A stretch of 8,012 nucleotides of DNA from Gammaproteobacteria bacterium (GTDB lineage Bacteria > Pseudomonadota > Gammaproteobacteria > S012-40): NCBI GenBank assembly GCA_026982215.1, contig JALSHN010000394.1, forward strand, positions 1 to 8,012, given 5' to 3'. A model generated the notes under the pieces. It was not told the origin of the DNA, did no database searches, and saw only the letters and a list, made by a program, of their open reading frames with translations. Made by a program: the position numbers and the translations under genes. The number at the start of each line of letters is the position of its first letter. Positions within the stretch are counted from its first letter, which is position 1. Positions 1-5,400 of the stretch are shown piece by piece.

Positions 1-1197
1 CCGTTCACCCAGGCCAACCCCGCCTTTGCCCGCCAGACCGGCATGAGCTGCGCCGCCTGCCATGCCGCCTTTCCCAAACTCAATGCCTTCGGCCAACAAT
101 TCCTCGCCGACAACATCCGTCTTCCCGACTGGCGCGAACGCATGACCCTGGACACCGGTGACCCGCAGCTTGCCCTGCCCCGCCAGGTCCCCCTCGCCAT
201 CCGCGCTCAGAGCTACGTCCAGGCCCGCAGCGCCCGGGCCCAGGACGACCAAGGGCGCACTCTCGCCGCCCCCCGTCTCGACTTCCAGGCCCCCTATCTC
301 ATCAAGATCCTCTCCGGTGCCCCATTGAGCGACCACATCAGTTACTACTTCTACGCCATCCTGGCGGAGAAAGGTGCCAACGGCGAGACGGTGGTCGAGG
401 ACGCCTGGATCGCCCACGACGACGTCTTAGGCAGCGGCTGGGGACTCACCCTGGGTCAATTCCAGATCTCCGACCTGATGTTCCCCCGGGAGACCCGCCT
501 CACCTTCCAAGATTTCCTCGCCTATCGGATGAGCGGCATCACCTACGACCGCGGCGCCTTGCTGAGCGGCACCCTCGGCCCCTTGAGCCTCGACCTGGGG
601 ATGACCAACGGCAACGGCATCGATGCCAACGCCAAGATCAACAGCGGCGGCTACGCCCGCCCGGACCGGGCCTTCGACAACGGCACCTTCAAAAGCCTGT
701 TCGCCCGCCTGGGGACGGGCAGCGACTGGAACGGCGTCAACGCCGGGGTGTTCGGCCTGTTTGGGCGCCAACCCGGCGCCGACGGCCGCGGCAATGGCGA
801 CAAATGGATCGTCGGCCTCGACCTCTCCGGACAACGGGGCGATCTCTACTGGTTCGCGCAACTGCTCGACAACCACTGGCAAGATTTCTTCCACCAAGGG
901 CGCGACAACCGCTGGTGGGGTGGTTTCATCGGCCTCGACTGGATCCGCAGCGAACGCCGCAGCTACTCCCTGCTCTACAACTATGCCGATGCCGGTGACT
1001 TCAAAAACAGCGCCACCCTCTACCAGGGCATCGCCGTCAACAGCCTCACCCTCACCGCCAGCCACTATTTCATGCGCAATGTCAAAGGTATCATCGAGGT
1101 CAACGTCGATTTCCTCGCCGCCGACGGTCGCGTGGACGGCATCGGCCACGACACCCGCGAGCACTACCTGCTCACCGGCTTCGACCTGGCCTTTTGA
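1..1197 (+). CDS. Cyc2-like fused monoheme c-type cytochrome / outer-membrane porin (5' end missing)
   Basis: The reading frame is already open at base 1, so the start codon and signal peptide lie left of the window; the ATG at 43 is internal. The visible 398 residues begin just before a heme-binding CAACH motif (bases 49-63), preceded by ARQTG and followed by a FPKLNAFGQQF segment. This is the arrangement at the mature N-terminus of Cyc2-type proteins, where a small heme domain is fused to an outer-membrane barrel. I see only this one CXXCH. The rest has no long hydrophobic helix. It shows alternating polar/aromatic stretches with many Gly, Asn, Asp, Tyr and Trp residues, and ends in GFDLAF with a terminal Phe, as expected for a BAM-assembled beta barrel. 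The inferred role is electron transfer across the outer membrane. Cyc2 is known as an Fe(II) oxidase in iron oxidisers, but relatives occur widely and the donor here is unknown. It could instead be an uncharacterised cytochrome-tagged porin. An intrinsic terminator follows the stop. Confidence 0.62.
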   Translation, partial: PFTQANPAFARQTGMSCAACHAAFPKLNAFGQQFLADNIRLPDWRERMTLDTGDPQLALPRQVPLAIRAQSYVQARSARAQDDQGRTLAAPRLDFQAPYLIKILSGAPLSDHISYYFYAILAEKGANGETVVEDAWIAHDDVLGSGWGLTLGQFQISDLMFPRETRLTFQDFLAYRMSGITYDRGALLSGTLGPLSLDLGMTNGNGIDANAKINSGGYARPDRAFDNGTFKSLFARLGTGSDWNGVNAGVFGLFGRQPGADGRGNGDKWIVGLDLSGQRGDLYWFAQLLDNHWQDFFHQGRDNRWWGGFIGLDWIRSERRSYSLLYNYADAGDFKNSATLYQGIAVNSLTLTASHYFMRNVKGIIEVNVDFLAADGRVDGIGHDTREHYLLTGFDLAF

Positions 1198-1203
1198 ATC
1201 CAT

Positions 1204-1229
1204 GGAAGGGCAGCGCCCTTCCCTTTTCT
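1204..1229 (+). terminator. Rho-independent terminator after the cytochrome-porin gene
   Basis: A perfect 8-bp stem, GGAAGGGC (1204-1211) with GCCCTTCC (1215-1222), closes a 3-nt loop AGC. It is followed by CTTTTCT. It starts 6 nt after the TGA stop at 1195-1197. A GC-rich stem plus a short T tract is the standard intrinsic terminator form, so the upstream transcript probably ends here rather than running into pyrC. Confidence 0.75.
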
Positions 1230-1237
1230 ACCCTGTT

Positions 1238-1246
1238 TGGCATAAT
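1238..1246 (+). promoter_or_regulatory. Putative extended -10 promoter for pyrC-rnt
   Basis: TGGCATAAT at 1238-1246 matches an extended -10 element: TG, one base, then CATAAT, which agrees with TATAAT at five of six positions. I see no convincing -35 box, which extended -10 promoters can tolerate. It lies just after the terminator and would start transcription near 1253, giving a leader of roughly 14 nt before the pyrC ATG. This is inferred from motif and position only. Confidence 0.42.
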
Positions 1247-1266
1247 CCGGCTCCACGAGCCGAGCC

Positions 1267-2304
1267 ATGCCCATCACCCTGACCCTCCCACGCCCCGACG
1301 ACTGGCACCTCCATCTGCGCGATGGGGCGATGCTGCGTGCAGTGGTGGGCGACAGCGCCGCCCGCTTCGCCCGCGCCGGAGTGATGCCCAACCTCGTCCC
1401 CCCGGTGACCACGGTGGGGAAGGCCGCCGCCTACCGCGAGCGCATCCTCGCCGCCTTGCCTCCCGGAACGGGCTTCCAGCCGTTGATGATCCTCTACCTC
1501 ACCGAAGACACCCCGGTGGCGGAGATCCATCGCGCCGCCGAGACCCCCTGGGTGTTGGGCGTGAAGCTCTACCCCGCCGGCGCCACCACCCACTCCAGCG
1601 CCGGGGTGCGCGATCTGGACCGCTGCCAGGCGGTGCTGGAGGCCATGGCCGAACACGGCGTCCCCTTGCTGGTGCACGGCGAGGTCACCGACCCCGAGGT
1701 GGACGTCTTCGACCGCGAGGCAGTATTCATCGACCGCACCCTGGCACCGCTGCGCCAACGGCTGCCGGAACTGAAGATCGTGCTGGAACACGTCACCACC
1801 GCCGAGGGCATCGCCTTCGTCCGCTCACAGGAAAAGAACACCGCCGCCACCATCACCCCCCAGCACATCCTGATGAACCGCAACGCCCTGTTCCAAGGCG
1901 GGCTGCGGCCGCACCACTACTGCCTCCCGGTGCTCAAACGCGAGCACCACCGGCGGGCGGTGCTGGAGGCGGCGGTGAGCGGGGATCCCCGGTTCTTCCT
2001 CGGCACCGACAGCGCCCCGCACCCCCGCTCCGCCAAGGAATCGGCCTGTGGCTGTGCCGGCATCTACTCCGCCCACGCCGCCCTGGAACTCTATGCCGAG
2101 GCCTTCGAGGACGCCGGGGCCCTGGATCGCCTGGCCGACTTCGCCGCCCGCTTCGGCGCCGATTTCTATGGCCTGCCCCACAACACCGGCACCGTCACAC
2201 TGGTCAAAGAACCCCACCCCATTCCCGAAAGCATCCCAGTGGGAGACGAATCCATCGTGCCCCTGCGCGCCGGTAGCGAAACCTCCTGGCGTCTGAAGGT
2301 CTAA
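1267..2304 (+). CDS. pyrC: Dihydroorotase, type II (PyrC)
   Basis: This enzyme cyclises N-carbamoyl-aspartate to dihydroorotate, the third step of de novo pyrimidine synthesis, in the cytoplasm with two zinc ions. At 345 residues it matches E. coli PyrC (about 348). The amidohydrolase metal site is complete: the HLH pair H14 and H16 followed by R18, the lysine expected to be carboxylated (K100, in VKLYPAG), H137 (LLVHGEV), H175 (LEHVTT) and the catalytic aspartate D248 (GTDSAPH). N42 in MPNLVPP fits the substrate-binding asparagine. The ATG at 1267 gives the conserved N-terminus (ITLTLPRPDDWHLHLRDG). The Shine-Dalgarno is weak (a GAG about 9 nt upstream), which fits the short leader predicted from the upstream -10 element. 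rnt follows after 6 nt, the same pairing known in Pseudomonas. Nothing suggests inactivation. Confidence 0.97.
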   Translation: MPITLTLPRPDDWHLHLRDGAMLRAVVGDSAARFARAGVMPNLVPPVTTVGKAAAYRERILAALPPGTGFQPLMILYLTEDTPVAEIHRAAETPWVLGVKLYPAGATTHSSAGVRDLDRCQAVLEAMAEHGVPLLVHGEVTDPEVDVFDREAVFIDRTLAPLRQRLPELKIVLEHVTTAEGIAFVRSQEKNTAATITPQHILMNRNALFQGGLRPHHYCLPVLKREHHRRAVLEAAVSGDPRFFLGTDSAPHPRSAKESACGCAGIYSAHAALELYAEAFEDAGALDRLADFAARFGADFYGLPHNTGTVTLVKEPHPIPESIPVGDESIVPLRAGSETSWRLKV

Positions 2305-2310
2305 GCACTC

Positions 2311-2967
2311 ATGTCCAAGCCCTTGCTGCCCATCCCCCGTTTCCGCGAACAACCCACCATGGCCAACCGCTTCCGCGGTTTCCTGCCGGTGGTGGTGGAT
2401 GTGGAAACCGCGGGCTTCAACCACGAGCGCGACGCCCTGCTGGAGATTGCCGCGGTGATCCCACGGATGGACAAACACGGAGACCTGCACGTGGGCGAGA
2501 TCCATCACGCCCATGTGGAGCCCTTCCCCGGCGCCAACCTGGAGCCCGAGGCCCTGGCCTTCACCGGCATCGACCCCTATCACCCCTTCCGCTTCGCCAT
2601 CTCCGAACAGGAGGCCCTGCAACGGATCTTCCAACCGGTGCGCAAGGCAGTGAAAGACATGGGCTGCTCCCGGGCAATCCTGGTGGGCCACAACCCCATA
2701 CTGGATCTGAACTTCCTCAATGCCGCAGTGCGCCGTACCGGGATCAAACGCAATCCCTTCCATCCCTTCTCCACCTTCGATACCGCCACCCTGGGCGGGC
2801 TGGCCTTCGGCCAGACCGTGCTCGCGCTGGCGGTGCAGGCCGCCGGACTGGAATGGAACGACGAAGAGGCCCATTCGGCCAAATACGACGCCGAACGCAC
2901 CGCGCAGTTGTTCTGCATCATCGTCAATCGCTGGCACCATCTACACCAGCCCCCGCGGCGGGGCTGA
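2311..2967 (+). CDS. rnt: Ribonuclease T, DEDDh 3'-5' exoribonuclease
   Basis: RNase T trims the 3' ends of tRNA (including end turnover of the CCA tail), 5S and 23S rRNA and other small RNAs in the cytoplasm, acting as a dimer. All five catalytic residues are present: D30 and E32 (VVVDVETAGF), D132 (GHNPILDLNF), H188 and D193 (AHSAKYD). Each is offset by exactly 7 from the E. coli residues D23, E25, D125, H181 and D186, so the enzyme should be active. The 218-residue length is normal. The ATG at 2311 has AAGG 11 nt upstream, inside the end of pyrC; the in-frame ATG at 2359 has no ribosome site and would leave only about 13 residues before D30. It is probably co-transcribed with pyrC. Its last 44 nt overlap the oppositely oriented kinase gene, so the C-terminal tail (after roughly residue 205) is encoded over the kinase's own tail. 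Confidence 0.96.
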   Translation: MSKPLLPIPRFREQPTMANRFRGFLPVVVDVETAGFNHERDALLEIAAVIPRMDKHGDLHVGEIHHAHVEPFPGANLEPEALAFTGIDPYHPFRFAISEQEALQRIFQPVRKAVKDMGCSRAILVGHNPILDLNFLNAAVRRTGIKRNPFHPFSTFDTATLGGLAFGQTVLALAVQAAGLEWNDEEAHSAKYDAERTAQLFCIIVNRWHHLHQPPRRG

Positions 2968-4300
2968 GACGCCGCGCCGACGGCAGCTCGACCACCACGC
3001 GCAATCCTCCCCGTTCCCCACTCTCCAGCCGGAGTGCGCCGCGGTAGTGCGCCACCGCCTCACGGACGATGGCCAGTCCCAACCCCTGCCCTTCCCGACG
3101 TTCGTCCAGACGTGCGCCCCGATCCAACAAGCGCGGGCGTTCCGCCTCGGGAACGCCGGGGCCGTCGTCCTCCACCCGCACACAGAGATGATCCAGCGCC
3201 GCGATCTCCAGCCACACCGTGGAACGTGCCCACTTGACGGCGTTGTCCAACAGATTGCCGAGGATTTCCAAGGCATCCTCACGATCGATGCGATAACGGA
3301 CCCCCGGCGGGATGCGGTAATGGATCGACAACGAGGCGCGCCCATGGACCCGACGCACCAAATCCACCAGGGTCGGCACCTCCTCCCCGGGGACGAACAC
3401 CGCCTTTCCCACCCCCTCACCGGCCAGGCGCGCCCGCTTCAACTCCCGCTCCACCCGTTCACTCAGCCGCTCCAAGGTTTCGCGGAATTGGGCCTGGAGA
3501 ACGGGGTGAGCCTGCAGCGGCGGTTGCTCCACCAACTGGGCCAACACCGCCAGTGGCCCCTTGAGGGTATGGGCCAGATTGCCCAACCCCTCACGCGAGC
3601 GCCGCAACCGCCCCTCCAGATGCGCCACCAAACGATTGAGCTCACGTACCAGGGGCTGGATCTCGGCCGGTACCGCCTCGTCCAACCGCTCCCGCTCGCC
3701 GCGTTCCATCTGCCGCATCTGCGCCTGGATCCGTTCCAGCGGCATCAGAGTACGCCGCACCACCCGGGCCTGAACCCACAACACCAGCAGCAACACCGCC
3801 AAGCTCCACATCGCCACCTGCAGCAGACTGCGGTTCAGGCGGGACTCCATCTGCGACAAATCCTCGGCCAACACCAAGGTGAACCCCCGCCCTTGTTTGC
3901 GATAACCGGCCAGGCGCACCAGCAGATGCTGGTCCAGCGGTCCATCCAGATGACGCAGCCTCACCTCACCGGGGGGGAGGCGCTCCAGCGGCAAGGGATG
4001 CCCCCACAAAGAGCGCGAGGCCAGGTGTTCGTCGCCGGCGATCACCAGGAAATAATGACCGCTGTAGGCACGATGAAAGAAACGCGGCAGTGCCGATTCG
4101 GGGAAACGCGGACGACCTTGGTCATCGAATTCCAGCAACGCCACCAGGCTCTCGGCATCGTCCGCCAGGCGGGCAGTGATCAAAGCCTCGCCGGTGTCAC
4201 GCAGATTCACCACGTTCCACACCCCATAGAGGCCGAGAGAGAAAATCAAAGAGAGACTGAGACCGGCCTGTAACCGGCGGCGAAGCGAGGGCGCGCTCAC
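2924..4300 (-). CDS. PhoQ-like sensor histidine kinase
   Basis: An inner-membrane two-component kinase of 458 residues. The first transmembrane segment spans about residues 10-31, a periplasmic sensor region 32-160 (no recognised named domain; it contains FFHRAYSGHYFLV), the second membrane segment 161-181, then a HAMP-like linker to about 235. The H-box is NLAHTLKGPL with phosphoacceptor H244. The N-box is EILGNLLDNAVKWA (N353), and the ATP-lid glycine motifs are EDDGPG (377-382) and GQGLGLA (404-410). The THSLKTPLAVL-like H-box and the DRGARLD...GQGLGLA lid resemble PhoQ, but ligand specificity (Mg2+, peptides, acid or something else) cannot be read from the sequence. The start is a GTG at 4300, overlapping the regulator's TGA by 4 nt (GTGA), with GAGG 4 nt upstream. 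The stop lies 44 nt inside the convergent rnt gene. It should phosphorylate the adjacent response regulator. Confidence 0.95.
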   Translation of the reverse strand: MSAPSLRRRLQAGLSLSLIFSLGLYGVWNVVNLRDTGEALITARLADDAESLVALLEFDDQGRPRFPESALPRFFHRAYSGHYFLVIAGDEHLASRSLWGHPLPLERLPPGEVRLRHLDGPLDQHLLVRLAGYRKQGRGFTLVLAEDLSQMESRLNRSLLQVAMWSLAVLLLVLWVQARVVRRTLMPLERIQAQMRQMERGERERLDEAVPAEIQPLVRELNRLVAHLEGRLRRSREGLGNLAHTLKGPLAVLAQLVEQPPLQAHPVLQAQFRETLERLSERVERELKRARLAGEGVGKAVFVPGEEVPTLVDLVRRVHGRASLSIHYRIPPGVRYRIDREDALEILGNLLDNAVKWARSTVWLEIAALDHLCVRVEDDGPGVPEAERPRLLDRGARLDERREGQGLGLAIVREAVAHYRGALRLESGERGGLRVVVELPSARRLSPAAGAGVDGASD

Positions 4301-4962
4301 GAGGCCTCGAAGACGTAACCCTGACCGCGCAAGGTACGAATGCGCTCGGCACCGATCTTTTTCCGCAGCCGACGCACATAGACCTCGATGACGTTACTGT
4401 CACGATCGTCGTCGTAGGCATAGACGTGATCGGTGAGACGTTGCTTGGAGAGCACCTTGCCGGGATGGAGCAAGAAGTAGCGCAACAGGCGGTACTCGGT
4501 GGCGGTCAAGGGTTGAGCCGGGCCGGCGCCCACCCGCACCTGCTGATGATCCTCGTCCAAGACCACCTCGCCCACCTCCAAGCGCTCCCCCGGCGCCGCC
4601 CCCGAGGCCCGGCGCAACAAGGCCTCCAAGCGAGCCAGCAATTCCTCGGGATGAAAAGGCTTGCCCAGATAATCGTCGGCACCGGCCTTGAGGCCGTCCA
4701 CCCGCTCATGCCAGGCATCGCGGGCGGTGAGCACCAACACCGGCACCCGGTTACCCCGCGAGCGCCAGTGACGCAATACCTCCAGACCCGGCCGGCCGGG
4801 CAGCCCCAGATCGAGGATCACCCCGTCGTAGGCCTCCTCGTCACCGAGATACTCCGCCTCCACGCCATCGGCCACCGTATCCACTGCATAGGCCGCCCGC
4901 CGCAGTTGCGCCGCCAACGAACGCTGCAACGCCACGTCGTCTTCCACCAGCAAGATACGCAT
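4297..4962 (-). CDS. OmpR/PhoP-family response regulator
   Basis: A 221-residue transcription factor with an N-terminal receiver and a C-terminal winged-helix domain. The receiver is complete: acidic pocket E7-D8-D9, phosphoacceptor D51 (VILDLGLPG), T79 (VLTARDAW) and K101 (GKPFH). The PhoP-like segment ARDAWHERVDGLKAGADDYL argues for that subgroup. A short linker at about 119-127 leads to the DNA-binding domain, which contains LTATEYRLL and a recognition region near 186-204 (DRDSNVIEVYVRRLRKKIG), ending in LRGQGYVFE. Such regulators usually bind direct repeats spaced 11 bp; a candidate lies at 5313-5334, upstream of this operon. The ATG overlaps the preceding gene's stop by one base (TGATG), with GAGGA 6 nt upstream. 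It is the predicted partner of the downstream kinase. The target genes are unknown. Confidence 0.97.
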   Translation of the reverse strand: MRILLVEDDVALQRSLAAQLRRAAYAVDTVADGVEAEYLGDEEAYDGVILDLGLPGRPGLEVLRHWRSRGNRVPVLVLTARDAWHERVDGLKAGADDYLGKPFHPEELLARLEALLRRASGAAPGERLEVGEVVLDEDHQQVRVGAGPAQPLTATEYRLLRYFLLHPGKVLSKQRLTDHVYAYDDDRDSNVIEVYVRRLRKKIGAERIRTLRGQGYVFEAS

Positions 4963-5288
4963 CAGTCGTCCTCGTCGTCCGAAGGCGCCTGTTTCAACAA
5001 CCGCCCGGTCTCGGCATCATAATAGAGCTCCCACACCGTCCCCGCCGCATCGAGTATCTCCACTTCGTAGGCCCAACGGCGCCCCAGACGCTCGAATTCC
5101 ACCTCCAGCAACCTGCCCGGTTGGCGATGCAGGGCATCCTCGACGATCTCGTCCAAGGGGTGAATCCGTCCCTCCTGCGCCATCCGCGCCGCCTGCTCCC
5201 AATCACTCTCCTCGCCCTCGTGAGCCGAGAGGGGGGAGGCGACCCCGCAGAGCAGCAGGGCGATGAGGGAAACAACCGCTTTCTTCAT
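4962..5288 (-). CDS. Small secreted PepSY-domain protein
   Basis: A 108-residue exported protein. Residues 1-22 form a Sec signal peptide: MKK, a hydrophobic core (AVVSLIALLLCGVA), then a cleavage site after PLSA with the mature chain starting HEGEES. Residues from about 30 to 100 match the PepSY fold, with a helix (WEQAARMAQEGRIHPLDEIVEDAL) followed by beta strands (LLEVEFERLG, WAYEVEILDA, VWELYYDAETGRLL). The protein ends in an acidic tail. PepSY proteins are often encoded beside two-component systems, and some are thought to modulate a sensor or a peptidase in the periplasm; that role here is inference. The start at 5288 is chosen because it has AGGA 8 nt upstream (plus-strand 5297-5300) and gives a clean signal peptide. 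A longer frame reaching 5414 would destroy that signal and run into the divergent gene. It is first in the three-gene operon. Confidence 0.86.
   Translation of the reverse strand: MKKAVVSLIALLLCGVASPLSAHEGEESDWEQAARMAQEGRIHPLDEIVEDALHRQPGRLLEVEFERLGRRWAYEVEILDAAGTVWELYYDAETGRLLKQAPSDDEDD
4969..4973 (-). promoter_or_regulatory. Ribosome binding site for the response regulator, nested in the PepSY tail
   Basis: GAGGA on the minus strand lies 6 nt before the regulator's ATG. The same bases encode part of the acidic Asp-Asp-Glu-Asp-Asp tail of the PepSY protein, whose TGA shares one base with the ATG (TGATG). This supports the regulator start and suggests re-initiation or coupled translation. 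Confidence 0.7.
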
Positions 5289-5312
5289 GGACACCATCCT
5301 GACCCCACTCCA

Positions 5313-5334
5313 TGAAACCGGGCTGAAAACGGCC
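5313..5334. promoter_or_regulatory. Tandem 11-bp direct repeats, candidate response-regulator operator
   Basis: TGAAACCGGGC (5313-5323) is followed directly by TGAAAACGGCC (5324-5334); 9 of 11 positions are identical. On the minus strand the half-sites read TTTTCA and GTTTCA separated by 5 bp. A head-to-tail pair with 11-bp period is the usual binding layout for OmpR/PhoB/PhoP-family regulators, and one is encoded in the adjacent operon. The element sits 25 bp before the PepSY start and 8 bp before a -10-like hexamer for sat-cysC, so it could control either direction. Binding is inferred, not shown. Confidence 0.45.
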
Positions 5335-5342
5335 TTTTCGGG

Positions 5343-5348
5343 TAGAAT
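5343..5348 (+). promoter_or_regulatory. Putative -10 element for sat-cysC
   Basis: TAGAAT matches TATAAT at five of six positions and lies 52 nt before the ATG at 5401, predicting a leader of about 46 nt. The best upstream match to a -35 box, CTGAAA at 5323-5328, is only 14 bp away, closer than the usual 16-18 bp, and falls inside the tandem repeat. This could mean an activator-dependent promoter, or that the match is chance. No comparably good promoter was found for the divergent operon. Confidence 0.35.
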
Positions 5349-5400
5349 TCCGCCACCGCCGACCTCCCTTGATCTGTTGATACTGCCACATGAGGACACC

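Noticed and set aside
427..1203. Minus-strand open frame (258 codons) opposite the cytochrome-porin gene
   Set aside because: Its Val/Ala/Glu/Gly-rich translation has no domain and it is antisense to a gene with a heme motif and barrel features.
1825..2940. Minus-strand open frame (371 codons) opposite pyrC and rnt
   Set aside because: It spans two oppositely oriented housekeeping genes with intact active sites; its low-complexity Gly/His/Gln-rich translation indicates a shadow frame.
2720..4273. Long plus-strand open frame (517 codons) opposite the kinase and the end of rnt
   Set aside because: It is antisense to two genes with complete catalytic motifs, its translation is rich in Gln, Pro and His with no recognisable domain, and GC-rich codon bias readily opens such frames.
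4787..4800. 14-bp perfect GC palindrome CCCGGCCGGCCGGG
   Set aside because: It lies inside the response regulator gene and is explained by the codons for the conserved LPGRPGL loop after the phosphoacceptor; no repeat copies or regulatory context were seen.
5263..5400. Upstream extension of the sat-cysC frame to an ATG at 5263
   Set aside because: It would overlap the divergent PepSY gene, add residues with no family similarity and ignore the ribosome site and conserved N-terminus at 5401.
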